NCBI RefSeq assembly: GCF_021497505.1
Contig: NZ_CP069349.1
Coordinates: forward strand, 955,861 to 1,019,860
Direction: 5' to 3'
Source of the DNA: Turicibacter sp. TJ11
Lineage (GTDB): Bacteria > Bacillota_I > Bacilli_A > MOL361 > Turicibacteraceae
Length of the DNA stretch: 64,000 nt
Shown here: positions 45,338 through 55,269 of the stretch, one piece after another
Layout: the number at the start of each line of letters is the position of its first letter
Position numbering within the stretch: position 1 is the first letter of the stretch
Made by a program: the position numbers and the translations under genes
Notes under the pieces: generated by a model
The model's database searches: none
What the model saw: the letters and a program-made list of their open reading frames with translations, nothing else
What the model was told of the DNA's origin: nothing

Positions 45338-46693
45338 GTGATTAAGTTTTAACTGCTCAACTAATTCGATGAAACGATCGCCACGAATTTCAAAGTTTGG
45401 ATATTGATCCCAGCTTGCACAAGCAGGTGATAATAAGACGACATCACCAGAGTTTGAGTGTGCAGCTGCCTCAGCAACCGCCTGATCGAGATGTTCAACG
45501 ACTACACAAGGCATTGAATATTCATCTGCTAACGCTTTGAATCGATGCTTTGTCTCACCAAATGAGATCATCATTTTTATTTTAGGAAAATATTTAACTA
45601 AGCCCGTTAAATCATGCTGACGATCTAATCCTCCAGCTAATAAAATGACGGATTGATCAAATGCTTTTAAGGCTGTTTGTGTTGCAATAACATTCGTCGC
45701 TTTTGAGTTGTTATAGTACTTAACACCTGCTACTTCATCAACATACTGTAGTCGATGTTTGACGCCAACAAATCGCATTAAGACACGTTTAATCGCCTCT
45801 GTTTCGCAGCCGTATAGTTTGCTGACTGCAACGGCACCTAAAACATCTTGTAAATTATGATCTCCTTTTAACAAAATCGAATCGACATCTATAATTTTTT
45901 CATCTTTAAAATAAACCCATCCATCTAAAAGATAAGCACCGTCTACTACTTTTGATAAAGAGAACGGGATACACGTTGCATTGGTGCGTGATAATCCATT
46001 AACGATCACTTCATCATCCATGTTATAAACACAAAATTGATCCGCTTGCTGATTTGAAATCAGATTTAATTTCGCTTGTTGGTACTCGTTAAGATCTGTA
46101 TGATAATCTAAATGTGCTTCCGTAATATTAAGCAATAAAGAAATTTTTGGACTAAACGTATCAATTCCCATTAACTGAAATGAAGAAAGCTCAGTGACTA
46201 ACACTTGATCAGCTGTCGCTTGTTGAGCCACTAAAGACGCTACCTCTCCGATATTTCCTGCAATTAATGGATTTAAGTTTGATTCCTTTAACATCTCATA
46301 AATTAAAGTCGTTGTTGTTGTTTTTCCATTTGAAGCAGTAATCCCAATAAAAGGTGCCTCACAAATATCATAAGCAAGTTGTACTTCTGTCAAAATTGGA
46401 ATTTGACGTCTAATGGCTTCCATTAATAATGGAACTTTTCGATAAGGAATTCCTGGATTTTTCACAATCAAATCAAATCCACGATCGAGTAACTCAACAG
46501 GATGTGAACCTGCAATGACTTCAAATCCTTCTGCTAACATTTCTTCAGCATCTGAATTTCCATCTAACGAATTCCCATCGTTAATGACAACCTCGGCGTT
46601 TAATTGACATAAAAGTCGTGCAGCTGCTTTTCCACTTTTAGCTAAACCTAAAACTAATACCTTTTTGTTTTCATATCTAATTGACTTTTTCAT
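45335..46693 (-). CDS. murD: UDP-MurNAc-L-alanine:D-glutamate ligase
   Basis: Adds D-glutamate, the second stem-peptide residue. The 452-residue Mur ligase has the N-terminal VLVLGLAKSGKAAA, the P-loop GITASNGKTTTTT near residue 115, the carbamylated-Lys region EYQQAKLNLI, NNSKATN, and the C-terminal LLSPACASWDQYPNFEIRGDRF. AAAGGAAG precedes the ATG. It is the last gene of spoVD-murE-mraY-murD. Confidence 0.97.
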   Translation of the reverse strand: MKKSIRYENKKVLVLGLAKSGKAAARLLCQLNAEVVINDGNSLDGNSDAEEMLAEGFEVIAGSHPVELLDRGFDLIVKNPGIPYRKVPLLMEAIRRQIPILTEVQLAYDICEAPFIGITASNGKTTTTTLIYEMLKESNLNPLIAGNIGEVASLVAQQATADQVLVTELSSFQLMGIDTFSPKISLLLNITEAHLDYHTDLNEYQQAKLNLISNQQADQFCVYNMDDEVIVNGLSRTNATCIPFSLSKVVDGAYLLDGWVYFKDEKIIDVDSILLKGDHNLQDVLGAVAVSKLYGCETEAIKRVLMRFVGVKHRLQYVDEVAGVKYYNNSKATNVIATQTALKAFDQSVILLAGGLDRQHDLTGLVKYFPKIKMMISFGETKHRFKALADEYSMPCVVVEHLDQAVAEAAAHSNSGDVVLLSPACASWDQYPNFEIRGDRFIELVEQLKLNH

Positions 46694-46729
46694 AAAAATC
46701 TTCCTTTAATAAAAGTTTAAATGACTTTT

Positions 46730-47698
46730 TTAAATAGCAATCAGTAATCCAATCACTCCACAAACTAAGGCAACCGCCCATAAGAAGGTTACAACCTTCC
46801 ACTCACTCCAACCACATAATTCAAAATGATGATGAATAGGTGCCATTTTGAAAATACGTTTTTGAGTTCGTTTATAGTAAGCGACTTGAATGATAACTGA
46901 TAATGTTTCAATAACATAAACTAATCCAACAATCACAAGTAATAATTCTTGCTTTAATAAAATCGAAACAGCTGCTATAGAGGCTCCTAACGCTAAAGAA
47001 CCTGTATCACCCATAAATACTTTTGCCGGATTTAAGTTGAATACTAAGAAGCCAAATAAAGCTCCCACAACAGCAAAACAGAATAATGCAATTCCGATTT
47101 GTTGTTGAGCGATCGCAATCATTCCAAAAGTTCCAAACGTGATGACACTAACTCCACCACATAATCCATCTAAACCATCTGTTAAGTTAACGGCATTTGA
47201 AAAACCAACCATCCAAAATAAAATAAATAAGCCATAAACCCATGATAATTCAATGCTAAATAAGTTAAAGAAAGATAGCTCAGTTGAATAGTCACTGATT
47301 AAAAACAAATAGAAAAAGACTGCTGCTAAGACAAGTTGTGCTAACATTTTTTGTTTGGGTTTTAATCCTTCATTATTTTTTCGAACCACAATAATGAAAT
47401 CATCAATAAATCCAATCGCACCAAATCCTACAAGTGTTAATAATAACATCATTAACTCATTACTCATGGTTGCATATTGAGTAAAGAACACAGTCACTAA
47501 TAAAATCACAACAATTGAAGTAATGAAGATAATACCTCCCATTGTTGGTGTTCCTGATTTTTTACGATGAGATTGTGGCCCTTCTTCACGAATCGCTTGA
47601 CCAAATTTCAAGCGATGCAAAAAAGGAATGAAAAATGGTCCAATCATCGTCGAAAGAAAAAATGAAAAAATTAATACAAATAAAGTTGATTTTAACAT
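46730..47698 (-). CDS. mraY: Phospho-MurNAc-pentapeptide transferase MraY
   Basis: Makes lipid I on undecaprenyl phosphate. The 322-residue membrane protein has about ten helices and the family motifs SHRKKSGTPTMGGIIF, FIDDFIIVVRKNNEGL (catalytic Asp pair), NAVNLTDGLDGL, VFMGDTGSLALG and the cytoplasmic histidine cluster MAPIHHHFELCG. AAGGGG precedes the ATG by 9 bases. Only 2 bases separate it from murE2, so translation is likely coupled. Confidence 0.98.
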   Translation of the reverse strand: MLKSTLFVLIFSFFLSTMIGPFFIPFLHRLKFGQAIREEGPQSHRKKSGTPTMGGIIFITSIVVILLVTVFFTQYATMSNELMMLLLTLVGFGAIGFIDDFIIVVRKNNEGLKPKQKMLAQLVLAAVFFYLFLISDYSTELSFFNLFSIELSWVYGLFILFWMVGFSNAVNLTDGLDGLCGGVSVITFGTFGMIAIAQQQIGIALFCFAVVGALFGFLVFNLNPAKVFMGDTGSLALGASIAAVSILLKQELLLVIVGLVYVIETLSVIIQVAYYKRTQKRIFKMAPIHHHFELCGWSEWKVVTFLWAVALVCGVIGLLIAI

Positions 47699-47700
47699 TT

Positions 47701-49152
47701 CTAGATACCCCTTTTTCTAATCACTTCTTCAACGACTATTTTATCACTAAAAGGAACATTTTTACCATTAATATTTTGGGTTTTTTCATGACCTTTTCCT
47801 AAAACAACAACTAAATCATGGGGTTTCGCCTGTTTAATAGCCGCTTCAATCGCTTTTGCCCGATCGACAATGACAGTATAGTTCACACCACTTGTTCCTG
47901 ATAATAAGTCATAAATAATGTTGAGAGGATCTTCATTTCGTGGATTATCACTAGTGAAAACGACATGGTCTGACAAGTTAGTCGCATGTTTCCCCATAAT
48001 CTTTCGTTTTTCTTTATCACGATTTCCACCGGCACCTAAAACGGTAATCACCTCTCCATCAGCAATCACATTTAAACAAGTTAGCACTTGAAAGATAGCA
48101 TCTGGATTATGAGCATAGTCAATCACCACTGTAATATCATCACTTGTTTTGATATATTCAAATCGTCCTTCAATACCCGAAACATTTTCAATGTAAGAAA
48201 CGATTTCCAATAAATCATAATCCAGTGAATAAAAGTATGCCAAGACTGATAATACATTGTAAACATTATATTTTCCAAACAAAGGAATTGTCATTCGAGT
48301 AATATACTCTCCTTTAATATAAAGCGAAAACTCTGTTCGTTCTAATGCATAAACAATATCTTCAGCAAAGACATCTGCCCGTTTTTGACAGGCATAAGTT
48401 AAAATTTTACCATTGGTTGCTCCAATGAAGTCCATCGCATGATCATCATCACAATTAATAATGGCCACCTTGTCTTGATCATAATCATTTAGTTGAATAA
48501 ATGGTCTCATTTTTGTAAACAGATAATCTTCAAATGTTTTATGATAATCTAAATGTTCTGGCGTAATATTTGTAAAAATTAAGTGATTAAATTGAATTTG
48601 ATCGACGCGGTTTTCTTTAATTCCGTGTGATGAAACTTCCATCACGAGATAAGGAAGATTATGCTTCACGCCTTCTTGTAAGAGTTCATTTAAATCGACA
48701 CTCATTGGCGTTGTATGCGTGGCTTTTATCTTTTGCCCAACCCATGAACCATTCGTCCCAATTAATCCACTATCCACGCCTAAACATTCAAAGACATGTT
48801 GAATTAAATAAGTAATCGTTGTTTTACCATTCGTTCCAATAACACCTACTAAACTAATATCTTTTGACGGTTTTCCAAAAAATTCATTTGATACAATGGC
48901 CAGTGCTTTTTTTGTATTTAACACTTGAAAGTACGGGACTTCAAGTGTTAAATCTTCTTCACCAACAACGGCAATGGCTCCTTTTTCAATCGCTTTTTCA
49001 ATATATTGATGACCATCTTGGTCTTGACCTCGAATGGCAAAAAAGACACTTCCTGCCTCAACTTCACGAGAGTCGTAGGCTAAATGTGATACAGGCTTGT
49101 TTTCTCCTTTAAAAATACACCCTAACAGTTCACTCATCTCATACAAATTCAT
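47701..49152 (-). CDS. murE: UDP-MurNAc-tripeptide synthetase, MurE paralogue 2 (dcw copy)
   Basis: Adds the third stem-peptide residue. The 483-residue Mur ligase has the P-loop VIGTNGKTTITY near residue 108, THTTPMS, TPEHLDYHKTFEDYLFTKMRPF and the specificity motif TSDNPRNEDP. DNPR is the signature of meso-diaminopimelate-adding MurE, unlike the DDPH of the paralogue at 6199-7641. It has the standard dcw position, 21 bases after spoVD and 2 before mraY. GGGAGAG precedes the ATG. Confidence 0.96.
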   Translation of the reverse strand: MNLYEMSELLGCIFKGENKPVSHLAYDSREVEAGSVFFAIRGQDQDGHQYIEKAIEKGAIAVVGEEDLTLEVPYFQVLNTKKALAIVSNEFFGKPSKDISLVGVIGTNGKTTITYLIQHVFECLGVDSGLIGTNGSWVGQKIKATHTTPMSVDLNELLQEGVKHNLPYLVMEVSSHGIKENRVDQIQFNHLIFTNITPEHLDYHKTFEDYLFTKMRPFIQLNDYDQDKVAIINCDDDHAMDFIGATNGKILTYACQKRADVFAEDIVYALERTEFSLYIKGEYITRMTIPLFGKYNVYNVLSVLAYFYSLDYDLLEIVSYIENVSGIEGRFEYIKTSDDITVVIDYAHNPDAIFQVLTCLNVIADGEVITVLGAGGNRDKEKRKIMGKHATNLSDHVVFTSDNPRNEDPLNIIYDLLSGTSGVNYTVIVDRAKAIEAAIKQAKPHDLVVVLGKGHEKTQNINGKNVPFSDKIVVEEVIRKRGI

Positions 49153-49173
49153 ACTATCTCTCCCATCTTCAAA

Positions 49174-51081
49174 TTAATCACCTAAATACAATCTCACGGT
49201 TCCACCTTCTATTGTACGTGAATAAGCTGCTGGTTGTTGTGAGATAACTTTTGAACCTTCCCCGTAATACTCAATGTTATAAAGATACGATGATTCAATT
49301 TCTTTTCTTTCTTTCCCAACAAAATCAGCAACAGTCACATATTTTGTATCCGTCCATAAATAGTTCTTCTCAATTTGTTCCTCACTTGGTTCTACCCCTA
49401 TATAAGGTAAGGCTTCAGCTAAGATTGATCTTGCAATCGGTGCCGCAACAACCCCACCGTATTGAATTGTATTTTTCGGGTTATCGATCGCTACATAAAC
49501 GACTAATTGTGGATCATCCATCGGTGCAATTCCAACAAATGATAGAATATACTCCCCACTAATATAAGCCCCATCTTTTGCTTTTTGTGCCGTTCCGGTT
49601 TTTCCTCCTACTCGATAACCATCAATATAAGCACCTTTCCCGCTTCCTTGTGCTCCAACCATCTCTAACGCATAGCGCATCGTTTCAGACGTTTCTTCAG
49701 AGATGACGCGTCGCTTCACACTTGGTTCACGTTCATATAAAATTTCATTCGTGTATGGATGAATCATTCGTTTCACAATATACGGTTGCATTAAGTTTCC
49801 ACCATTAACCGCTGCACTCACCGCCGTTACTAATTGGATTGGGGTCACTGAGTTTCCTTGCCCAAATGAAGAAGTGGCTAACTCAACATTTCCAATGTTG
49901 TCTGGATTAAAAATAATTCCTTGTGATTCTCCAAGCATATCGACACCTGTTTTTTCATTAAATCCATACGCTCTAATATATTCAAACAACTTCTCTTTTC
50001 CTAATCGTTGACCGAGTTCAATAAAACCTGGGTTACATGAATTCATAATAACTTCAAGCATTGATTGATCACCATGTCCCCCTGCTTTCCAGTCACGAAT
50101 TCGTACGCCATCAACGATCGCATATCCAGGATCCATAAAACGATCCTCTAGTTTCATCACGCCTTCTTCTAAAGCAGCAGAGAACGTAACAATTTTAAAC
50201 GTTGATCCTGGTTCGTATGTCGACCAAATGGGTAAGTTTCGATTATAAATTTCTTGATCATAGTCTTGATAGTTTTCTGGTTCGTAGGTTGGACGTGAAG
50301 ACATCGCTAAAATTTCTCCTGTATTTGGATCCATGATAAGACCAATCATTTGATCAGGGCTATATTTTGCAACGGCATTATCAAATTCTCGCTCAAGAAT
50401 CTCTTGTAAATGAAGATCAATCGTCAACTCGATATCTAATCCACGCGAAGAAAGAGAATAATCATCAGAAAAATGCGGCAATGAATTTCCTTTATTATCT
50501 GAAAAGTATTTCCAAACTCCATTCTCTCCCATTAAATAATCGTTATACACATACTCAAGACCTGTAATCCCTTGATTATCGATTCCGGTAAATCCAAGCG
50601 TATGAGCTAATAAACTTCCATACGGATAACTTCGCTTCACATCATTCACTAAATAAACACCATCTAAGTTAGCTTCTTGAATGGCCTGAACTTGTTCTAA
50701 CGACAGTTTTCGCCCCTCTGGCTGAATTCGTTCAATTGAAACTTTTCGTGTGACGTGTCTATTAGCTTCTTCTACACTCACCTCTAAAACGTCGGCTAAT
50801 ACTTCAGAAGTTCTTTCAACATCCGTTACCTGTCTTGGAATGACAATGACTGAGGGAGCGATCTCATTATCAACAATCGCTTCATGATTTCGGTCATAAA
50901 TAATTCCACGTTGTCCTTCAATCGGTAAATTACGTGACCATAATCCCTCAGCTCGATCGACTAATGTTTTAGAATCAAAGATTTGTAGATATCCAAGACG
51001 TATAAAAAGTGCAACAAAATAAATTAAAACAATTGAAAGTAGTATCACTAGTCTTCGCTGTATAACTCCTGACTGTTTCAT
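49174..51081 (-). CDS. spoVD: Class B penicillin-binding protein, SpoVD-like
   Basis: Transpeptidase that crosslinks peptidoglycan outside the membrane. The 635-residue protein has a cytoplasmic start and one transmembrane helix (LVILLSIVLIYFVALFIRLGYL), a dimerisation domain (NLPIEGQRGIIYDRN), and a transpeptidase domain with SxxK in EPGSTFKIVTF, SCN in MNSCNPGF and KTG in GGKTGTAQK. One PASTA domain follows (from about residue 580). A single PASTA and its place after pbpB match SpoVD, which acts in spore cortex synthesis in B. subtilis; a vegetative role is also possible. Confidence 0.93.
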   Translation of the reverse strand: MKQSGVIQRRLVILLSIVLIYFVALFIRLGYLQIFDSKTLVDRAEGLWSRNLPIEGQRGIIYDRNHEAIVDNEIAPSVIVIPRQVTDVERTSEVLADVLEVSVEEANRHVTRKVSIERIQPEGRKLSLEQVQAIQEANLDGVYLVNDVKRSYPYGSLLAHTLGFTGIDNQGITGLEYVYNDYLMGENGVWKYFSDNKGNSLPHFSDDYSLSSRGLDIELTIDLHLQEILEREFDNAVAKYSPDQMIGLIMDPNTGEILAMSSRPTYEPENYQDYDQEIYNRNLPIWSTYEPGSTFKIVTFSAALEEGVMKLEDRFMDPGYAIVDGVRIRDWKAGGHGDQSMLEVIMNSCNPGFIELGQRLGKEKLFEYIRAYGFNEKTGVDMLGESQGIIFNPDNIGNVELATSSFGQGNSVTPIQLVTAVSAAVNGGNLMQPYIVKRMIHPYTNEILYEREPSVKRRVISEETSETMRYALEMVGAQGSGKGAYIDGYRVGGKTGTAQKAKDGAYISGEYILSFVGIAPMDDPQLVVYVAIDNPKNTIQYGGVVAAPIARSILAEALPYIGVEPSEEQIEKNYLWTDTKYVTVADFVGKERKEIESSYLYNIEYYGEGSKVISQQPAAYSRTIEGGTVRLYLGD

Positions 51082-51308
51082 TTCTTATCCCCCTTATTCG
51101 ATGAATTGAGATTCGTTTATTATTTCTTTTCATATCCATAGTAAATATATGAGTTCCTGTTAAAGTAAATACATAAACATCCCCTTTAAAATTCTTTTAA
51201 TTTAAATTTATTACAACTATTCTAATTTTATGTAAATTATTTCTGATGGATGAAAGAATCCATCATGATTCCTTCAAATCCAGTATTCTTTCTTATTAAA
51301 AATGACAT

Positions 51309-51350
51309 AAAAAAAAAGACTTCATCATTCAATCACGAATGATGAAGCCT
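51309..51350 (-). terminator. Terminator between pbpB and spoVD
   Basis: GCTTCATCATTC and GAATGATGAAGTC pair (G-U ended), followed on the minus strand by nine T residues. It ends the rsmH-ftsL-pbpB transcript and makes spoVD start a separate unit. Confidence 0.9.
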
Positions 51351-51353
51351 CTC

Positions 51354-53576
51354 TTATTCTTGAGATTCCTCGTCTGTTTCTTCCGTTGTATTCGATTCTT
51401 GTATAGCCGAATTGTCTTGTTTATGTTGTTCTGCTATTTTGTCATTTAATAACTCAGTATCTTTCGTGAGCGTGATTCTAATGCCAATCGGATTCGTTAA
51501 CAACTGTCCCTCAGGAATGGATTGATCGATGACATACCCTTCACCAACATATTCGACGTCAAGTCCGGTTAACATCGCAAACTGAACGACTTCATCTTTT
51601 GTCCATCCCGTTAAGTTTGGTAGTGAGTACGTCTTAGACGTCTGAATAAACACTTTACTTCCGACACTGACTGACGATTGAGCCTTTGGTGACTGTACAA
51701 AAATTTGTGTCCCATCACCAATGACAATCGGTTCCAACTGTTGTTCCTCAATCTTAGTTACCGCACTTTCAACAGACTCATTCATGAGTTGTGGAACTTC
51801 TGTGTTTTGATAAACGTCAGAAATATCTGTCACTGGTGTTTTTTCAGCCCCTAAATAAATGAGTGCATTTTGCATCACAAATCGATAGATTTGTCCTAGT
51901 TGATCATGTCCACCTGTTTCAGGTCTTTTCATCGCGACATACATCACTAATTGCGGATCATCCGCTGGGGCAAATCCAATATAACTATATACATATTCAT
52001 TGGCTAAATAACCATTAGTACCATCCGCAATCTGAGCCGTTCCTGTTTTTCCACCACTTGAAAAATCTTTCAAACTATAGGCAATACGTCCTGATCCATC
52101 TTCACTTTCGACGACCCCAATCATTAATTGCTTCACTTGTTCGGCCGTTTGTGCGCTAATTGGCGTTCCAACCTGTTCAGGCTCCACTTCATATATGATT
52201 TCCTCATTATTTGGATCGTACACCTGTGAAATTAATTGGGGTTTCATTAGCTTTCCTTCATTTAAAATCGCAGTAATTGCTTGAATATGTTGTATCGGTG
52301 TCGTCAAAATCCCTTGCCCATATCCTGCGGTTATCTTTTGTGTTAAATCCCAATCAGTTGGTAGTGTTCCTGAACTTTCTGAAGGTAATGGTACCCCAAC
52401 TGTTGAACCAAATCCGAAGGCTTCTAAATACTCAATAAATTGATCCGGACTAATCCAATTATTTAAGATATCAATGATTGCTGTATTTGATGAGCGATAA
52501 AATCCTTGATCATATGTAATCGTTCCCCATGACGTATTATAATCTCGAAGTGTTGATCCATTGACCAAACGAGATCCTGATTGATACGTTTGACTTCCTG
52601 AGTATTTACCTTCATTAATCGCGGCTGCATACGTATAAATTTTCATCGTTGAACCGGGTTCAAACGGCTCAGAAACAATCGGGTTATTATAACTTTCGAT
52701 ATCTCTTATATTAGGATCGAAACTTGATCGACTTCCCATCGCTAAGATTTCACCTGTTTTTGGATTAGCGACAACAGCGACTAAATTTTCCGGATTCGCT
52801 TGTTCATAAACCGTATCCATCCCCTCTTCTAAAAAAGTTTGAATGGTTGAATCTAAGGTTAAATAAAAATCATAACCATCATATGCTTGCTCAACGACAT
52901 ATTCCTCTTTGTTTGGCTGTAAATATCCTCGCTTATCTTTAATGTACTGAATAATCCCATCTTTTCCAGCTAAATATTCATCTAAATAAAGCTCTAAGCC
53001 CATTTCACCTGTTAATGAGCCTGTTTCATCATTAAGCTTCGTATATCCTATCGTATGGGAAGCAAAGACACCATGAGGATAAAAACGTTTCGTATTTTGA
53101 CGAAACTTAATTCCACTCAGACCTAAATCATCGATTTTCTCTTTTTCTAAATAAGTCAACTGCTTTCCGGCAGTTCCAAACTCTACTTGTGTGACATTTT
53201 CCTTTGATAAAATCGTCACAATCTCTTCTTCTGTTAGATCAATGACGGTGCTTAACTGTTTAGCGGTATAGTCAATATCTTCTACATAATCTCCATATCC
53301 GTCGAACAAGTTAGCATATAACGTATAAGAGGTTAATTGTTCAGCCAGTGCATTTCCATCTCGATCATATAACGTTCCTCGTCTTCCTGTCACCACCTCT
53401 TCAACTAAGTACTTTTCTAGTGCATACTCATATAAATCATGCCCTTTAATTTCTCCAGTCACCGCAATTCTTATAAAACAAAAAGCGACATATAAAAAAG
53501 CGCCACCAAAAGCAGCTATTATATATACGAGTGTCCGTCTCCCTAAATTATTTAATTGTTGCTTATTTCGTTTCAC
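51354..53576 (-). CDS. pbpB: Class B penicillin-binding protein PbpB (division transpeptidase)
   Basis: Septal transpeptidase partner of FtsW. The 740-residue protein has one N-terminal transmembrane helix (TLVYIIAAFGGAFLYVAFCFI), a dimerisation domain (VTGRRGTLYDRDGNALAE), and a catalytic domain with SxxK in EPGSTMKIYTY, SSN in YRSSNTAII and KTG in SGGKTGTAQI. Two PASTA domains (from about residues 585 and 650) and a Glu-rich tail follow. The start is taken at the ATG at 53576. It follows ftsL by 61 bases, as in B. subtilis. Confidence 0.95.
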   Translation of the reverse strand: MKRNKQQLNNLGRRTLVYIIAAFGGAFLYVAFCFIRIAVTGEIKGHDLYEYALEKYLVEEVVTGRRGTLYDRDGNALAEQLTSYTLYANLFDGYGDYVEDIDYTAKQLSTVIDLTEEEIVTILSKENVTQVEFGTAGKQLTYLEKEKIDDLGLSGIKFRQNTKRFYPHGVFASHTIGYTKLNDETGSLTGEMGLELYLDEYLAGKDGIIQYIKDKRGYLQPNKEEYVVEQAYDGYDFYLTLDSTIQTFLEEGMDTVYEQANPENLVAVVANPKTGEILAMGSRSSFDPNIRDIESYNNPIVSEPFEPGSTMKIYTYAAAINEGKYSGSQTYQSGSRLVNGSTLRDYNTSWGTITYDQGFYRSSNTAIIDILNNWISPDQFIEYLEAFGFGSTVGVPLPSESSGTLPTDWDLTQKITAGYGQGILTTPIQHIQAITAILNEGKLMKPQLISQVYDPNNEEIIYEVEPEQVGTPISAQTAEQVKQLMIGVVESEDGSGRIAYSLKDFSSGGKTGTAQIADGTNGYLANEYVYSYIGFAPADDPQLVMYVAMKRPETGGHDQLGQIYRFVMQNALIYLGAEKTPVTDISDVYQNTEVPQLMNESVESAVTKIEEQQLEPIVIGDGTQIFVQSPKAQSSVSVGSKVFIQTSKTYSLPNLTGWTKDEVVQFAMLTGLDVEYVGEGYVIDQSIPEGQLLTNPIGIRITLTKDTELLNDKIAEQHKQDNSAIQESNTTEETDEESQE

Positions 53577-53637
53577 TAACCTCTACCTCACAACTCATTT
53601 CTTTATTAACTGATAAAAATACGGAGAGTAACCGAAG

Positions 53638-53991
53638 TTACTCTCCAATGGTAATGATATTTTCATAAGTCGATAGTCCATTGGCTTTTGCAATTTCCAT
53701 GGCACGTGAATAAGTCGATAACTCAGAAATCTTCGAATAAAGTTCTTCATTTGCGACGACTTGTTGATCAATTTGAAGCTTTAATTGCTCGACTTGATAA
53801 TGTAACTGATTAATTTGTCCATCTAAGTGAACTTTACCTAATAAAAGAAGAAACACCCCAACGACACTCATGGCCACAATCCCCTGTAATGAGTATAATC
53901 CTTTCTTCTTTACTTTACGTTTTTGTGTTGGTTTTAAACGAACTTCTTGAAGTGGTTGCTGATGGACTAACTGTTTTTTAACTGGACTCAT
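53638..53991 (-). CDS. ftsL: Cell division protein FtsL
   Basis: Small bitopic divisome protein that pairs with DivIB and DivIC. The 117-residue protein has a basic cytoplasmic tail (residues 1-32), one transmembrane helix (LQGIVAMSVVGVFLLLLG) and an extracellular coiled coil (residues 57-95, INQLHYQVEQLKLQIDQQ). Identity rests mainly on this shape and on its place between rsmH and pbpB. It is 21 bases after rsmH. Confidence 0.9.
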   Translation of the reverse strand: MSPVKKQLVHQQPLQEVRLKPTQKRKVKKKGLYSLQGIVAMSVVGVFLLLLGKVHLDGQINQLHYQVEQLKLQIDQQVVANEELYSKISELSTYSRAMEIAKANGLSTYENIITIGE

Positions 53992-54012
53992 TCTTTACTT
54001 CCCCCTTAGAAC

Positions 54013-54945
54013 TTATTTTAATTTCATCGCTACCCTTAATTTCGCTGAATGTGAGCGATTATTCTCGGCTAACTCATCTTCTGTTGCTACAATAGGTTTA
54101 CGAGTTATAATCTTAAACTCTGGTTGAAACTCTTCAGGAATAATCGGTAATCCTCTTGGAATATCTTTTGCTTCCCCGCGTTCTTTGAACATATGCTTAC
54201 AAATTCGATCTTCAAGCGAGTGGAACGTAATAACCGCTACACGGCCATTCACAGCAAGTAAATCCATGGCATCTTTTAACGCATACTCAAATACTTTTAA
54301 CTCATCATTAACGGCAATACGTAACGCCTGAAACGTACGTTTGGCAGGATGTCCTCCCTTACGGCGCGCCGGTGCCGGAATAGCTGATTTAATAATCTCA
54401 ACTAATTCAAACGTTGTTTCAATCGGTTGTTTTTCACGATAGCGTTCAATTGCACGTGCAATTTGTTTTGAAAATTTCTCATCACTATAAACACGGAAAA
54501 TAAATTCTAAATCTTTGTATTCCCATTCGTTTACAATGTCATAAGCCGTTAACTCGGCTTCTTGATCCATACGCATATCTAACTTGGCATCGTAATTATA
54601 ACTAAATCCACGCTCTGGTGTATCAAACTGCGGCGAAGAGACGCCTAAATCAAAAATAATACCATCTATTTGATGAACGCCACGTGCTGCTAACTCTTCT
54701 TTTAAATGAACGAAGTTACTTTTGATAATCGTAAAATGATCACTAATTTGTTGTAATCGTTTCGTTGCATTTTCAATGGCAAATGTATCTTGGTCAAACG
54801 AATAAAGATGACCTGTTGTTAATCTCTTTAAAATTTCGCTACTGTGACCTCCACCACCTAATGTACAATCAACGTAAATTCCATCTTCTTTGATGTTTAA
54901 ATTTTCAATTGATTCATGAAGTAAGACTGAGTAGTGATTAAACAT
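54013..54945 (-). CDS. rsmH: 16S rRNA m4C1402 methyltransferase RsmH
   Basis: Methylates N4 of C1402 in the ribosomal P site. The 310-residue protein has the SAM site [16 protein letters not shown] near residue 25, [23 protein letters not shown], the inserted helical domain, and [14 protein letters not shown] with [12 protein letters not shown] at the end. AGGAGG precedes the ATG. It heads the dcw cluster here; mraZ, which usually comes first, is not found upstream. Confidence 0.97.
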   Translation of the reverse strand: MFNHYSVLLHESIENLNIKEDGIYVDCTLGGGGHSSEILKRLTTGHLYSFDQDTFAIENATKRLQQISDHFTIIKSNFVHLKEELAARGVHQIDGIIFDLGVSSPQFDTPERGFSYNYDAKLDMRMDQEAELTAYDIVNEWEYKDLEFIFRVYSDEKFSKQIARAIERYREKQPIETTFELVEIIKSAIPAPARRKGGHPAKRTFQALRIAVNDELKVFEYALKDAMDLLAVNGRVAVITFHSLEDRICKHMFKERGEAKDIPRGLPIIPEEFQPEFKIITRKPIVATEDELAENNRSHSAKLRVAMKLK

Positions 54946-55236
54946 GGTTGAAACCTCCTATAAATCAACTCTGATATAGGTTTTATATCAAGTTCAATTT
55001 CTTTATTTATTGTCTATCGTTTGAGATAAAAAACTTTTTATCTTTCATTCATTGTGAAACTATCATTTATTATTATAAACAATCAAAAATCATCCGAAAA
55101 TTATGAATGATTGCTTTTATATCCACTTTTCACCACTAATTATACATTATCTCATCTGTATTTGAAATAAAATTAAGCTGATTTATATAAAAAATGTTCT
55201 AAAGTTTCAAATCTTTCATATAATTATGATTTCATC
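54946..55236. other. Noncoding region upstream of rsmH, without mraZ
   Basis: About 290 AT-rich bases between rsmH and the engB terminator. It must hold the dcw promoter, but no convincing -35/-10 pair stands out. A small hairpin GATATA/TATATC lies about 30 bases before rsmH. No frame resembling MraZ is present. Confidence 0.45.
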
Positions 55237-55267
55237 AAAAAAGCTCCCCAGTTTTGGGGAGCTTTTG
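55237..55267 (-). terminator. Terminator of the tig-clpX-lon-engB block
   Basis: GCTCCCCA and TGGGGAGC pair around a short loop, then TTTTTTGAT on the minus strand. Confidence 0.9.
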
Positions 55268-55269
55268 AA

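Noticed and set aside
51082-51353. A sigma-E promoter before spoVD
   Set aside because: Several CATA-containing stretches occur, but none has a matching -35 at 13-15 bases.
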